DNA of 64,000 nucleotides from Ephemerocybe angulata. Lineage: Eukaryota > Basidiomycota > Agaricomycetes > Agaricales > Psathyrellaceae. The translations under genes were made by a program, and so were the position numbers. How positions within the stretch are numbered: position 1 is the stretch's first letter; each line of letters begins with the position of its first letter. The stretch covers positions 310,001 through 374,000 of the forward strand of contig JAACJK010000001.1 of the NCBI GenBank assembly GCA_013368325.1, read 5' to 3'. The notes beneath the pieces are model-generated. The model saw nothing but the letters and a program-made list of their open reading frames with translations, made no database searches and was not told where the DNA came from. Below are positions 1-12,711 of the stretch, one piece after another.

Positions 1-2
1 CG

Positions 3-1060
3 TCCGGGCCCGGGCGCCAGTCCGTCAGGATCCGCACCAAGAAGACCTACCAAACACATGTCGCAGTGTAAGCTCGAGCCTACTGAGCCAAGCCCCTGCC
101 ATCGGAGCTGAAGTTCCCTATTTCAGATTTGATGTTCGCCATATGCCTCAAGGATGCGGGTACGTACATGGGCTGCTTAGAGGGCGCGCACCCCTCATGT
201 GCTAACACCATCAATAGTACCTGGCCAGCGATATGGGAGACCAACGAGAGCAACTGGCCCAACGGTGGTGAAATCGACATCGTAGAGGGCGTCAACGACC
301 AAGCGCCCAACGCAGCCACCCTACACACCGCCGCAGGGTGCTCGATGCCCGCTTCCCGAACCCAAACTGGGTAAGCAACCATGGACCGTGGCAGCGCAGC
401 AATTCGTGCCTAATGAGTTCCTTTCGTAGGACAAATGGACAACTCGACTGCGACACTGCGGTCAATGGCAACACTGGCTGCGGTGTAAGATTCACAGAGC
501 CCAACAGCTACGGACCAGGCTTCAACAATAACGGAGGCGGATGGCTCGCGGTCGAACGAAACAACCAATTCATCAACGTCTGGTTCTGGCCTCGCAACAG
601 TGGGAACGTCCCAGGTGATGTGAGGAACGCCATCTCTGGAGTCAACACGGATACTTGGGTCAGTTCCGTTCTCCTCACAATTCCTGTGCGGCTGCTGACT
701 ACATGATCGTCGTCCGTCGCCAGGGAACCCCCTCCGCCAATTTCCCGAACACTTCTTGCGATATATCGAAGTTCTTCAACGCACATAACATTATCATCAA
801 TCTTACTTTCTGTAAGTCTTTCATCCATCGTGATTGTTTTGCGATACCCTTGCTCATGACCCTTCAAGGCGGTGACTGGGCTGGCGGGGTGTACGGACAA
901 TCCGGTTGCCCGAGTACTTGCGATGGTATGTGCCATTATATCTTCCATCGTCAGCAGCCACCAACTGATGCGCATATGACGCTGTAGATTTCGTGAACAA
1001 CAACCCTGCAGCATTCGCCAATGCATACTTCGATTTTGCCTCTCTTCGCGTTTATCAATA
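3..1060 (+). CDS. GH16 endo-1,3(4)-beta-glucanase-like hydrolase, 5' end outside window
   Basis: A secreted-type glycoside hydrolase family 16 enzyme, expected to cut beta-1,3/1,4-glucans of fungal or plant cell walls. The catalytic motif EIDIVE lies in exon 3, preceded by GTWPAIWETN; its two Glu residues are the nucleophile and acid/base of the family. Seven exons join in phase: 3-67, 127-217-bounded exon 127-159, 218-370, 430-658, 724-811, 869-925 and 987-1060, with introns of 57-65 nt. The protein ends ANAYFDFASLRVYQ, a typical GH16 C-terminus. The visible start GRQSVRIRTKK matches the segment about 60-80 residues into fungal family members, so only the signal peptide and the first part of the domain are missing. 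The family is certain; exact substrate specificity cannot be read from the sequence. Confidence 0.9.
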
Positions 1061-1409
1061 AACGTCGGATGTCGACTCAAGTTCGAGAGCGCCCATACTT
1101 CAACAGTAACATTATACCTAACTTATTCAAACTTCTTGTACTCAGTACTTTTATTGTGTATCTGAAACCAGACAGTCGCTGGAGGTCAGCCTATGACACA
1201 TCGTCTCATGTGCCCATGTCGCTACCGATAACTTAAGTACTCGTCCCAAACCCCTTGACACCTAAAGAGACGATAGGCGCCAACGGCGCTTATCTTGCCA
1301 AGGGCCACGTGGTGTCACAGGATGCTCGGGGATCGCCGATCATCTACCTTGCGCTCTATTCAGGGATCCAAACCGCGAACAACGGATTCGGCATCCCAAG
1401 CTTGACGCC

Positions 1410-3025
1410 ATGCCTTCATACATATCAGGCACATTCGTGGATACCCCAGCACTCGGAGAACTCAAGTTCTACCAGGAGTACTTGCTAGGTCACCACCAAT
1501 AACATCTAATGCTTCTCCATCTGACGACCCATCCGTATCTGATACAGTTGTAAAGGAAGCTGGAGACATCGCGCACTTCGAACCATCCAGCTCTCCTGCA
1601 TCTGTCGCCCAGATCGCACTAGCTTCCCAAGCCGGAGAACCTGTATCACAGATCCCTGAAGGGAGCTTCCTGCTTCCAACTTTCTGCGACCTGCATCTCC
1701 ACGCTCCGCAGTTCCTCTATCAAGGAAATGGACTCGACTCGCCTCTCCTCGAATGGCTAGACAAGTATACCTACAAGGCTGAGGAGCGGCTTGACTCCGA
1801 TCCAGTTCTCGCGAAACGAGTGTATGATCGCCTTGCGAGACGTTTGCTCGAGCATGGCACCGGGGCGGTGTCGTTCTTTGGTACAATCAAGGCGCAGACG
1901 AAGTGCGTTCCCTCTCGACTGTTCTATCACTCCTTCGCCGGTTACTGATATCGATGGTACTTTCTATAAACACAGCGAGATCCTCGTGCAAAGCATGCTC
2001 GACGCTGGAATCAGAGCGAGAGTCGGAAAGTTGTCGATGGACATCTCATCGAGGCCGACCTACGTCGAAGCATCTGCAGAAGCCTCCCTGGAGGCAGCGC
2101 GTGTCTTTGCCTTGGACAGCTGCGCTCTTCTCGCCCAACAGACGGGAAGGTCGTTGATCGAGCCTGTCCTGACCCCTCGATTCGTGCCCACATGCTCGGA
2201 TGAGCTGCTATCAGGTTTGGCGGACCTGTCTTCGAAGCACTCCCTTCACGTTCAGAGCCACCTTGCTGAGGCGTATGACCAAGTCAAATGGGTCGAGGAT
2301 ACCCGAGGAAAAGACGACATAGATGTCTTCGATCAAGCTCGTTTGCTTACCCCGAGGACGCTGCAAGCGCATTGCACATATCTTACCCCTCCTGACCTCC
2401 ACCGCATTGTAGACTCAGGCACGTCCATCGCACATTGCCCTCTCTCCAACATTTACTTCTCATCCGAGCCATTTTTCCTTCGCGAAGCCTTGAAGATGGG
2501 TGTCAAAGTAGGGCTGGGCACAGACGTTGCTGGAGGATATAGTCTCGATATGATGAATGCGATGAGGAATGCTGTCGCTGTCTCAAGAATGCGGGAGAAT
2601 AGGCGTTTGACAGAAGCGAGAGCATCCTCGAGCTCGAGTACGAACGAAGTTGTGGATGAGCAGGCTTCCCTCGCTATAACTTGGACCGAGTCTCTCTATC
2701 TTGCAACTCGGGGTGGGGGTATCGCACTGGGAGGTCGCTGGAAGGATTTGGGCCACTTCAAAGTTGGCGCACCATTCGATGCTCAACAAAGTGAGTGCTT
2801 CTTTGCTACGGTCATCGAGCATGCTTAGTAAACGAACCCGCCTTTCCAGTTAAGTTGGTTGACGAGGACAGGGAAGGCGTCGGGGCGCTAGACTTCTTTG
2901 ATGTGGCGTCTGGCACGAGCCCTGCTGGAGTCAGTGTGGAGATGGTTGAGAAGTGGTGGTGCATTGGCGATAACAGGAATAGGATGAAGGTTTGGATCCA
3001 AGGGGTCCAATGTTTGGGAGTATGA
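1410..3025 (+). CDS. GUD1: Guanine deaminase (amidohydrolase)
   Basis: Hydrolyses guanine to xanthine and ammonia in purine salvage and breakdown; zinc-dependent, cytosolic. Four exons fit: 1410-1488, 1548-1902, 1976-2790 and 2850-3025, with introns of 59, 73 and 59 nt. The start is set by MPSYISGTFVDTP, which aligns with the family N-terminus, and the first intron joins EYLL to VVKEAGDIAHF. Metal ligands are visible: the HxH of FCDLHLHAPQ, His in HVQSHLAE, His in LQAHCTYL, and Asp in GLGTDVAGGY. The neighbouring family signatures GNGLDSPLLEWLDKYT and SIAHCPLSNI are also present. The C-terminus GDNRNRMKVWIQG matches the family end. The length (about 474 residues) is normal. Uricase, a later purine-pathway enzyme, lies at 28.4-29.6 kb. 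Confidence 0.95.
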
Positions 3026-3465
3026 CTTTATCCCCCCACAGTAGTTACATCGCTGCAAGTTATCCATTCGGATTGCTTAGCGCTTTCCCCCTTAGCATCG
3101 CTACGCCCGACTTAGATTCTCAAATAAAGGTCATTTCTCTGCGCATATGTGTGTTATCCTACCTGGATGGGGTTTACTAGGACGCGAGATGGTTACCGAA
3201 GATGATAGATATAGGTATGTCGACTTCTTTTTAACGTGCCCTGAGATCCTAGGAAGGATTGAATGTTGTCGGGTAGTTTATCATCAGAAAGTGACACCCG
3301 CGGCCTTCCCGTGAGTGTATAAATGCATGCGGCGGAAAGGGGTTGGCGATAAGCGCTAGAGAGGGTGTACATATAAGGTAAGTCGTCTTCCAGGAATGGT
3401 AAGCGCGAGCGAGACATTTAGTCACGGCGTCGGGCGATCGGCGAGATCAAAAAACTTGGCGGTCA
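3026..3465. other. Intergenic region downstream of guanine deaminase
   Basis: No gene is seen. The stretch holds the 3' flank of guanine deaminase and the upstream promoter region of the next gene. Open frames here are short and have no recognisable content. Confidence 0.5.
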
Positions 3466-3473
3466 TATATAAA
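3466..3473 (+). promoter_or_regulatory. TATA box of the large low-complexity gene
   Basis: TATATAAA is followed by a strongly C/T-rich tract (about 3490-3590), a common arrangement at fungal transcription starts. It lies about 1.1 kb before the start codon, and the distance is explained by a spliced leader. Inferred from sequence only. Confidence 0.45.
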
Positions 3474-3499
3474 GCTCGCTCGTTTCTGAAATCCCCATT

Positions 3500-4556
3500 T
3501 CCCTCTTTCTTCCTTTCCCCCATGTTCCTCTCCCTCTCCCGCCCATTTTGCTCCCCCTCCCCTTCCTCCTTCCCCGCCAAGGCCCAAACTCGACGATGAC
3601 GAGCGCTTATACCGTCATCATGGCTTGGCGGTCTTGGCACACGTGAAAGGTTCGTGCTCCGCCCAGACTCAGCATGGTCGGCATGACTCGCCTGACTCGG
3701 CACCGCCAGCAATTACCGTGTTTGGGACAAATGCAGGTGCCCAAACAGGGCCAACAGGTGTGTCAGCGTCTGGGGTCTGGCGGGCAGTGATACCGACGTC
3801 CCTTCCTGGCTACGAAAAAGCTTCCTTGTCCTTCTCCGAGTGGTGTGCAGCGCGCCCGTCTGCCGATTCCCCACGTTCCGTCGCTGTCTGCGCCAAGTCT
3901 GCGCTATAGAGCGCTTCCACGGCTTTCTACTTCGCGCCACCGCAACTCCTGGCTCATTGTTCTCCCTCGCGCGCAGCCCACGATACCGGTTCAATTGCGC
4001 ACACCGGGAGCACACGCTTAGCTTACACCGGCATACCATTGGTGGATTCTCTGGGCAGCTCAGGAGACACATTTAGGCGGATACGAGGTGTCGAGGTCAG
4101 TGTTCGTTTGCTACCCCGCTCCTCTACCCCGGATTATGTACTAACGGGACTATGCAGAGCTCCTCGTCGAACCTGGCCATCGAAGCGCCTGGTCCAAGCT
4201 TATTTGACCGTCCTTAACGCCGAACGATTATCGTCATCCGTGTTTGTTTGATTAAGAAGCACAAGGCGGACATTGCAAACCTAGAGATCGTCCCGAGTCC
4301 CTTTGCGTCACTAGCCGCTGCGACAACACGCCAAAACCACGAGCGCTTACACGAGGCCACAAGCCCCTACGACTCCTGTTTCCTCGTTGCACCGAGCGCC
4401 CTTGCTTTATTTCATCACCTCGACAGGTATGAAGGATAGAGTTTGACATTCGGAACGGACATTGACTGTATTCTCAGGTTCCGTTGAATTGCAAATCATC
4501 TATCCGGTATGTGTGGCGTCCTCTACTCTTTCCCGACGCTTACCGTATTGCAGAAT
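3500..4556 (+). other. Probable spliced 5' leader with at least three introns
   Basis: Three intron-like intervals precede the start codon: 4096-4157 (GTCAGT donor, TACTAAC branch site, CAG), 4427-4477 (GTATGA, TTGAC, CAG) and 4507-4553 (GTATGT, TTGCAG). The last ends four bases before the ATG at 4557, which supports that start over an upstream in-frame ATG at 4509 that falls inside this intron. No coding content is recognised in the leader exons. Confidence 0.5.
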
Positions 4557-7500
4557 ATGGCTACCCATATCTCGCCCCCGCCCACGAACGCCCTCGCATC
4601 CACTTCGACCCACCCGAGCCCCGCATTCCTCTCGTCGGCGTCGAGGAGACGTAGCGCCCGTCTTTCCCTTCCCCCTCGACCGACACATCCCTCTCCTGCC
4701 CCCGCCTCACCCTCCGCCCATCAAGTGACGTTTGCAACCCCGCCGACCCTCCCGGCGACCTCGCCTCGTCCACACAACCTCCGGAAGCGAGCTAGACCGT
4801 CGGCGGTCGCATCCCATGACGAGGAGGTTGAGAAGAAGAGGAGACGGCTATCTGCCCCTGCGCCCGAGCCTGCGAAGAGGACGCGCTCGAAACTGGCGAC
4901 CTCATCGACATCGCCTACTCCTGAGGTTGCTGCAGCGGCACGGCCGAATCACCGTAAACGCAAGTCGCTCAGTGCGCTGGACGACATCCGGCGTGAGTTG
5001 CGCAGCTCCCCCGAGGCAGAGACGCCAGCGAAGAAAGGGGGGAGGAAGAAGATGAGGAAGAGTGTTGATGCTCAAGAGCTTGCGTTGGAGGAGAGTCCTA
5101 GGGTGCGTTTTTATATCGTTCGTTCTGTGATCCGGCATCTGAAGTGTGTTGCAGAGATCAACAAGAGCTTCGGCTGTGGCACCAGCGCACGAGGACGTCG
5201 TAATGTCTGCAGAGGCGCCCATTCCAAAGTTACGAACAAGGAAGAGTGCCAGGAAGGGCCAGCCACCCCCTTCCGCTCAACCCATTGCATCGACATCCAA
5301 GACGCCCCTCGGAGCCGCAGCAGCTATCCTCGCTTCCTCATCCCATGCCGCCACACTCCCTCCCAGCGCTCTTTCTGCACCCGGAAGGAGACTTACCCGC
5401 TCCGCCCTCGTCAGTCTTGACACACAGCAACCGGAGCCCCCTTCGCAGGCATCATCACCGTTATCGCCCACTTCTCCCCTATCTCCCCTCACCCCTCCTG
5501 GTTCACCACTCTCCACCACCTCCTCGCTCGGGGCTGCGCCTCTATCACCAAACGAAATTGCGTCTGCCCAGACGCAGAGCAAGTCTCCCGCCAAGCTAGC
5601 GTCTACGATGACTCCTATGAGGAGAATCGCGACAAGGTCCTCCGGTCTTCCGTTGGTTGAGGGAGAATTCTGGATTCCAGCGACAAGGAAGCGATCGCCG
5701 TTGGCGTTTCCTTCCGAGTCGACTACTCCGCCGGCCAGTACCCCTTCGTCGAAAGGCAAGGGTAAAGCCGCACCGAAAAGGAGTGGAATGACGAGACCTT
5801 CCAGGCGGTCAAGTCGGCTTAGCGGAGTGTCGGGAACCGGTATCCTGCTTGAGCCTTCAGGGGAGGCGTCGACTTCCGCGCCTTCCACTTCGACTTCGGC
5901 TCCTCCCAGTCCCCTACAATCCCGAGAATTACAGCTTCCCCCAGCCTTTCCACATCATCCTCCGCCCAAGTCACCACCATCACTGCCACCTCTGCGCCTG
6001 TCTCTGGCTTCTCTCTCCCCACCTCAACCGTCGTCCCAGCGTAAACCGCACACGAGGAGCCCACTGAGTGGGTCTTCGTCGAGCGGGTTGTTAGGCTCCC
6101 ACTCTGGCTCTGGAACTACATCGCCCCTCAAGGAAACGTCGTCGTTCCCTCCCAAAGACACCAGCTCGACCGGCGCGACCCCGACCCCGAACTCAACCCC
6201 CCTCCCCCCTTCCAATGCCGCCCAAAATCTCCCGAGTCATATTGTGAGTCATACCCCGCCAGGTTCGCCAACGAGGTCTGGATCGCAGATGGAGATCGAC
6301 GCTGTTGACTTCGGCACTGTGCCACGCGACATGATGCTGCCAGGACCCAGTCTAGCGTTGAGCCAGGTCGGCGTGTTTGGGCCTGGGATTGGTGGGCAGA
6401 CGAGTCCGCCAACGACGAGACAAGACAGGGAGAGACAAGAGAGGCCAGGCAGTCCGACGAGTCCGACTGAAAGGAAGGCTGTGTTGGGGCCGATGCAGCT
6501 TCCGCTTGTGCCATCTACGCTATTGGCTGTTGCCGCTCCTGCGGTCCCATCCACCAGTGGTTCTAATAACACACTTGCTGCGGATAAAGAGGGGGATTTG
6601 AAGTCTACGAATGCGAAGGCTGTCGAAGAACCAGGATCTGCCACTGAAGGCCGTGACAGCAAACAGAAGCAGAAGCAGAAGGAAGTTCTCCGTGACTCCG
6701 GTGTTGTGGAGGAGGACGTCGTTCCCGTCGCGCCCATGGAAGCAGTCGCTGGCCCAGAATTAGAAGCGAGCTCTATTGATACGGCTTCCCCTGATAATGC
6801 ATCGCTGCAGCCCATCTACCCATCCCTCATCCAGGTTGAGATTCCTCCTGCCCCTCAGCCCCAACTTCAGTCGGAGCGATTCGAGCAGGATCAGTTTGCC
6901 GATGCCTCACAAGCGCCTGGCGCGGAGCCTCCTTATCAACAGGGAGAGCAAGAGCAACAATCTCAATATCAGCAGTACGCTCCTCCGCCTCCACCACCCC
7001 CTCCGGCGTATACAGGTTGGGAAGAGCCGCCTCGACTGGACAATGAACGGAACCTGTGGAGGTTGGCTTGTAAAGTCCGTGTCTGGGATCTGTAAGTGCA
7101 ACGTTTCCTGTTCTATTCAATTGAGATTCAGATTTACTGATCCGTTCGTTCATCCTATTTATTCTGAACAGACGCCGCCGGTACAGTCTCGAAACGATCC
7201 GTTCGCTTGTGACGCACGAGGCACACGAGTATTATGCGAAGAACGGGTTCCCGACCGGGTTCTTTACGTCTGCAGGGACCACTACGTTTGGAAATGCGGG
7301 GGCGAATGCGGGGATGTCGATCCGCTCTATGGGCGGAGGAGGGCCGAGCCGGCTGAGGGCCCAATCGCTGTCGCGTCAGGTCAGTGGGAGCAGCACGAGC
7401 AGCGAGGGAGAGGGTCCGACTAGTCCGATCAACTTTATGGATGAGGAGGTGTATGATTGGGAGATCGCGATGAGCGATGATGAGGATGAGGGCCTCGTGG

Positions 7501-9200
7501 ACGAGGATGATGAAGACGATGACGACGAGGACTGGGAGGAGGACGATGCGAAGGCAGGAGAGGAGAGGGCAGAGGAGGGATCTCCGGATGCAGAAGCCAA
7601 AGTGGTAGAAGACGAGGAGGAGCGAAATTTGAAGCGTCGCAGGAGGAGGTCGTCCATTTTGATGCAGCTGCGGAAGCCCAGTAGGGAGGCTGATGATACG
7701 CCTTCACCTGGTGCGGAATCGCCCGCTCCGGAGGATCAAAGCAAAGGCGAGGAGAAGAAGGATGATGTGGACGCGGTGGATATGGATGTCGATATCGACC
7801 TCGACCTCGAAGATCTCGATGAGGCGCTGGAGGACCCCAACTTCAACATCGAGCTCAGTGCTAGTACAAGCGCGAGCCCCACGAGCCCGCAGCCAGCCAG
7901 CCCGTCCCCCACGTCCGCGGGGTCGCAGGCCAATGGGGTCTTCACGTCGTTTTACGTTCCACCTGTGCCGCAGGTCTTCGCGCCCCAGCCGATTCCCGTT
8001 GCTGAGAGCTCGAGTTCGACGCTCAGCGCCGCGTTGGGTGCGCCATCCGACGCCGTGGTCTCGCCTGTTTCTCCCACCTCGTCCTCGCCATCTTCATCCC
8101 TCCTAATCGACCCAATGGCCGCTACTGACTCTAATGGGACCCCATCGCCCCCGCCCCCTGTGCATCTCCCACTCCAGACCATCTCAATCCCGATGCACAT
8201 CCCCAGCCCGACACCGCCCATCATGGATTTGCCCCCGCCCCGCCTGGCATCTGTGCCTGTGTGGGCGCTGAGGAATATGGAGATGTCGGGGGGCAATATG
8301 GGCAAGGGTACACCTGTGAATCGGGAGCGCGCGGCGGAGTGGGCGAGTGCGTGGGCGATGGATGTGTCGCGCGCGAGCTCGAGGGCTGTTTCGCTGATGC
8401 GGAGCCTGAGTGCTGAGCGTGCGTATGCGATCGGGTCTGAGGGCGAGGGTAGTGGCGATGGTATGGAGAAGAAGGTGGAGGGTGGCGAGCAGGAGGGTTT
8501 TCGGGTGGGCGTGGGGCTTGAGGGGAGGGGGATACGAGAGGAGGGGAGGAAGCCTGTGCTAAGGCTATCGTTGCCTGGGGAGGAGGGTCTGGGGTTGGGT
8601 CTGGGGTTGGGCGCGTCGCATTCGACCGCCCCTCTTAGTGTGATGTTGGCGGGTGGGGTGCACCAGGTGCCGATATCCAATCTGGCGCAGAAGGGAGCTG
8701 GGAGCAGCAAGCACTCTGCGTCCGGGTCTGGATCTGAGTCTTCTATGCTTGTGGATGGGGCCTTCGAACCTTCGAACCAGGCGGATTGGGACGCGTTCCT
8801 GGCGAGCCTTGCCGCGCCGTCGTCGTCCATGGCTGGGTCGCAGATGTCGCAGGGGCATAGTCTGAATATGGAGCCGCCCCCACCGCCGTACTCGTCTGTG
8901 TCGCCGCAGCCGCAGACGATGTTGCAGTCGTCGTACTCGCCGCCGCCTACGCCCACACCGCCTTCGCCTGCTTCGTCGACGAGCTCGTTGGTGCAGGATC
9001 TGGGTGCGGGTAACGGTGCTGGTGCTGTTGGGGGCCCGCCGTTGATTCATTCGCCGGGGACGTCTGCGCAGCAGGGAGGGGGGAATGGGATGATGGGTGG
9101 GGGGATGTTTGGGATGATGAATGTGAATATGATGTTTGGGGTGGGGCAGAATGGGAGTGCTGGGTATCCTCAGCAGCAGCAGCAGCAGAACCAGCAGAAC

Positions 9201-9232
<32 letters not shown>

Positions 9233-9614
9233 GCAGCTTCAACAACAGCTTCAGCAGCAGCAGCAGCAAGCCGGCCCTAGTCAACCAGGCGTGCAGATGC
9301 CTGGCGGTGGGGAGGGCGGGCAGGCGTGTTTCCCTTCGATGGGGCTCACGATGTCCATGCCGTCTGGGATGGGCGGACCGGTGCCGATGAACTCGACGGG
9401 GTACAACAACAATGGCAACCTCGCGGGGCCGCAGGGCTTCAGCTCGTTCAATATGGGCATGGGACTCGGGATGAATCCCGCGACGACGATGAACATGAAT
9501 GTGCCGTTGAACATGGGGATGGGCATGGGCATGGGTATGCCGATGTCCATGCAGATGCCAATGTCGATGCCGTTTGCGGGGCTGCAGTTGGGGGTCACGT
9601 TGAGCTTGGCTCCT

Positions 9615-9661
<47 letters not shown>

Positions 9662-9983
9662 CCAACACCAGCAGCAGCGGCAACAGCAGCATATGCAGCA
9701 GCTGCAGCAGGTGCATCATGGGCTGCCGCAGCTTGCGTGGCCGAGCGGGGCGGGGGGTGTGGATTTTGATATGTCGAGTTTGGGCGGGATGGGGGCTGGT
9801 GGGGAGAATATGGGTATGTTTTCGTTGCTGTCGACGCCGCCTACGCCGTTGAACTCGCCGTTGTCGCCGTCGGGTGCGTCGGCGATTCCGGGGTCGATGT
9901 TGGGTGTTATGGGGGCGCCTGCGGGGCGGGTGGGATGGGGGAGGGGGAGAAGGGGAGTGCGGGGGCGACGCCGAGTACGTTGA
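4557..9983 (+). CDS. Very large low-complexity protein (about 1764 aa), nuclear type, function unknown
   Basis: I do not recognise a family. Three exons join in phase: 4557-5102, 5155-7091 and 7172-9983. Exon 1 encodes a Ser/Pro/Arg/Lys-rich segment with several basic clusters (for example KKRRR and KKGGRKKMRK) that could be nuclear localisation or DNA-contacting patches. The middle is Ser/Pro-rich with repeated SPTSP-like units. The only segment that looks ordered spans the second intron and contains LWRLACKVRVWDL followed by RRRYSLETIRSLVTHEA. After it come a long Asp/Glu tract, more Pro/Ser, two poly-Gln tracts (about 9170-9270 and 9615-9700) and a Met/Gly-rich stretch. The make-up suggests a transcriptional co-regulator or chromatin-associated scaffold, but that is inference. 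The annotated C-terminus is Arg-rich and may be out of frame (see findings). Confidence 0.75.
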
Positions 9984-10511
9984 GTTATGCGCTCGGGTGA
10001 GGGGTGTGTGGTGGGGAGCTCTTTCTTTTTTGGATATCCGCTTGCTTTGATATACTTCTTTCTTTTCTCTCTCTTTTTTGACTGATCTTATCTCGTCTCA
10101 TCTCCTCCGTCCATCTATCTACTTGCTATTGATCTAGTCTTACCTTACGGATTCACCCTTTTCTGTATTCCCTTGCTCTGCTGCGGCTGCTGTTGCATCT
10201 AAGCGTGTGCAATGGTCGTGGCGAGCATCCAATCGACCACCCTTACTCATCGTATATATATCATAGATACTGACTTTTTCTCTTTGTCCTTACCTCTCTC
10301 TCTGTGTTGTGTTCTTTTGTAAAACCATGGTCTCTCTACTTGGCTTGCTTCTTTGTGGATGGACCCATCTGTACATGCTATACACGCGATATGTCTCGGT
10401 TTTGGAAATGTATTCTTTTGCTACTTCATTTTCCGTGTCTACGTGACATTATCTGGCACAGTGTATGGATGTGGTGAGGTCTAATCTATTCACTCTACAG
10501 TTCAACCTCAA
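9984..10511. other. Convergent 3' intergenic region
   Basis: T/C-rich non-coding sequence between two converging genes. No gene or RNA is recognised; it probably contains both 3' untranslated regions and polyadenylation signals. Confidence 0.5.
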
Positions 10512-12711
10512 CTAAGCTTCGGCGGTCGTATGCTGCGCTTCGAGGTTCGCGAGATGCGCCTGGGCTTCTGCTGATCGTACTTTGAAGTCGCACTTGAACG
10601 GGTTCGGTTGGCTAAACGATGTCAGGTTAGCTCTTCATTAGGCTCGGTAAAGGTGCTAAGTAGCTCTCACTATAGAAGCCCCTTCTCAAAGTCCATCGGT
10701 TGGTCGATGGGTTTGCCGTCCTCGCCCAGCGGCTCAGACCACTGGAAGACCGACGCGAGGGACGCGGCCGCCAGCCATACCATTGAGCGGCCAATGTGGG
10801 CTCCGGGACAGGCTCTGGGTGGGTCGGCGGTGTTATGTCAGTTGGATGTGGGTCGGATGCTAAATCGAATTGGAGGGGAGGGACTGACCTGCGGCCGAAT
10901 CCAAAGGCAACGGTGTAGGGGTCGCGGATGTCGGGGTTTATTTGGCCGTCTTTGAGGAATCTGTCGGGGTTGTATGTTGTGGGGTCTTCGTAGTCGTCTT
11001 CGTTGCGCAGCATTGCCCTGTTTGGGTGGGTGGTGGTGGTCACCAGTTAGAATCCTGAAATGGAGGATGAGCATGGTGGTTGGCTTACCATAGGTTTGGG
11101 ATCACGATAGAATCTTTTGGGATGAAGTACCCGTCGTATACATCGTCTTCTGTGCTGCTGTGAGGGACACCTGCGGAAATATCAAGTGGAGTCCCGATGA
11201 GCGTAAGGGAGCGACCTACCAATCGGAGTGACGGGGCCCCATCTACCAAAATTACCATTAGCGATTCTCGCGCTGATTGTTGCACTTGAGCTTCGACTGA
11301 CCGTGTAGATTCCATGAGGGAGGCTGTAAGGTACGGGAGCTGTTCCTGGTCCTCAAAGTCCGGCATCCGTCCGTTCAGCACTCGGTCGAGCTCCTCATGA
11401 ACACGGGCCTGGATGTCGGGGTTCTTCAACAAGACCCATATCCAAACGAGGATGGACGCCACAATGGTATCTGTCCTGGCGCCGTAGAACATGGCTGCTG
11501 CGTCTTTGATTACCTGTTTCTGGTATTCGGAATCCCCGCTGGTTTCGTCTATCGCTTCGAGGGCGACGGAGACAAAGGAGGGGCGGGCCTTTTCTGTTCC
11601 CTTTGAGAGTGAAAGGACGGACGAATTGAATATAAGGACACGCAGAGTTGTCAGGTATGAGTGAATGGGCGTACGAAGTGCGATACTGCTTCGTTGAAAG
11701 GCGAGGACCGGAACTGTTCGTGCATGTACCATAGGCTTGCGGCTTTCCGTTTGAAGCCTCCTCCTGGGAACCAGCTTGGGAAGTGCTTCAGAGGTGGTAT
11801 TACATCGACAAAATTGGATCCTGGCGTTGAAATTTCAGCTAGCGTGTGCATGACTTTCTCTGAGAATGCAAGGTGAGGGTCTCCTCGGGGTTTGATTGGG
11901 ATACCGTATGCGAGAGAGATGATGAATCCTCCAAATGTGCTACATAACACCGTTCAGATTGGGCACAGCGACATCATGAACGCTGGTAGACAACTCACCC
12001 CCTGGTAACCTGATGCAGTTGGTTAGGCGTTCGGTTGAGTTCCACCAGGAATCGTCCCGCAAACTCTTCCTCCTGAGGACGGATGATCGACGTGTCGGCT
12101 GGTCGGAAGTGTTGTACGAACATCCTGCGTCTTTCCTTCCACTTCTCATCATAGGGAAGCATCGCGAAGAGATAGTCCCATCCCATTCTTTGAGATCTCC
12201 CGTTAGATTTGTTGTGAATGAAGGATGTGTTGGGAGATGACTCACAGCTCTTTTGCCATGACGCTTTGTGGCCTATTTGCCGCGGCTCAGCTTCGCACTC
12301 TTTCGAAGAATGAGGGAGAATTACCTGCTCGAGTACTTCGCAGAGCGCTTGTCCAGGAGGTCTACTGCGATGGATATCGAGTTCACGACCACAATCGACT
12401 TTCCCAGGGCTCTCGCACTGATAATTTTGGAATCTGTCACCGCTCGTGAACCAATCTCCGTGTCAAGATAATACGACCAACTCACTGAGCTCTTTGCCCC
12501 ATCTCTCGTATCCTTGCCCAGGATTCTCCAGTGGAATGTCGAGAGCATTGCCCAATATGGGCAACCCCTTTAGACTAGGGGGTAAAGGAAAGCCAGAGTT
12601 TCCCTTTTTCGAAGTAGCCTGACGTCTAAGATAATATGAAAGAGAGAGACCACCGAGGAGTACAGCCGCGTCTTGGGCCCATCCAGCGGGTAGAGTCTGA
12701 ATTACGTCCAT
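10512..12711 (-). CDS. Cytochrome P450 monooxygenase, microsomal
   Basis: A haem-thiolate oxygenase of the fungal type related to O-methylsterigmatocystin oxidoreductase-like enzymes; the substrate is unknown. Eleven exons join in phase (12711-12486, 12433-12325, 12272-12246, 12187-11999, 11939-11675, 11600-11302, 11242-11220, 11170-11089, 11017-10889, 10814-10671, 10611-10512) and give 530 residues, normal for the family. Visible landmarks in order: an N-terminal hydrophobic anchor, the proline hinge FPLPPSLKGLPILGN, the C-helix region WKERRRM, an I-helix variant YGARTDT, the ExxR motif ESTR, the PERF-like region YNPDRFL, and the haem loop FGFGRRACPGA with its cysteine. Two exons are only 27 and 23 nt. 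A duplicate of exon 1 plus promoter lies at 16.2-16.8 kb. Confidence 0.93.

Noticed and set aside
8565..9719. A long minus-strand frame with poly-Leu runs
   Set aside because: The poly-Leu is the complement of the CAG poly-Gln tracts of the large plus-strand protein.
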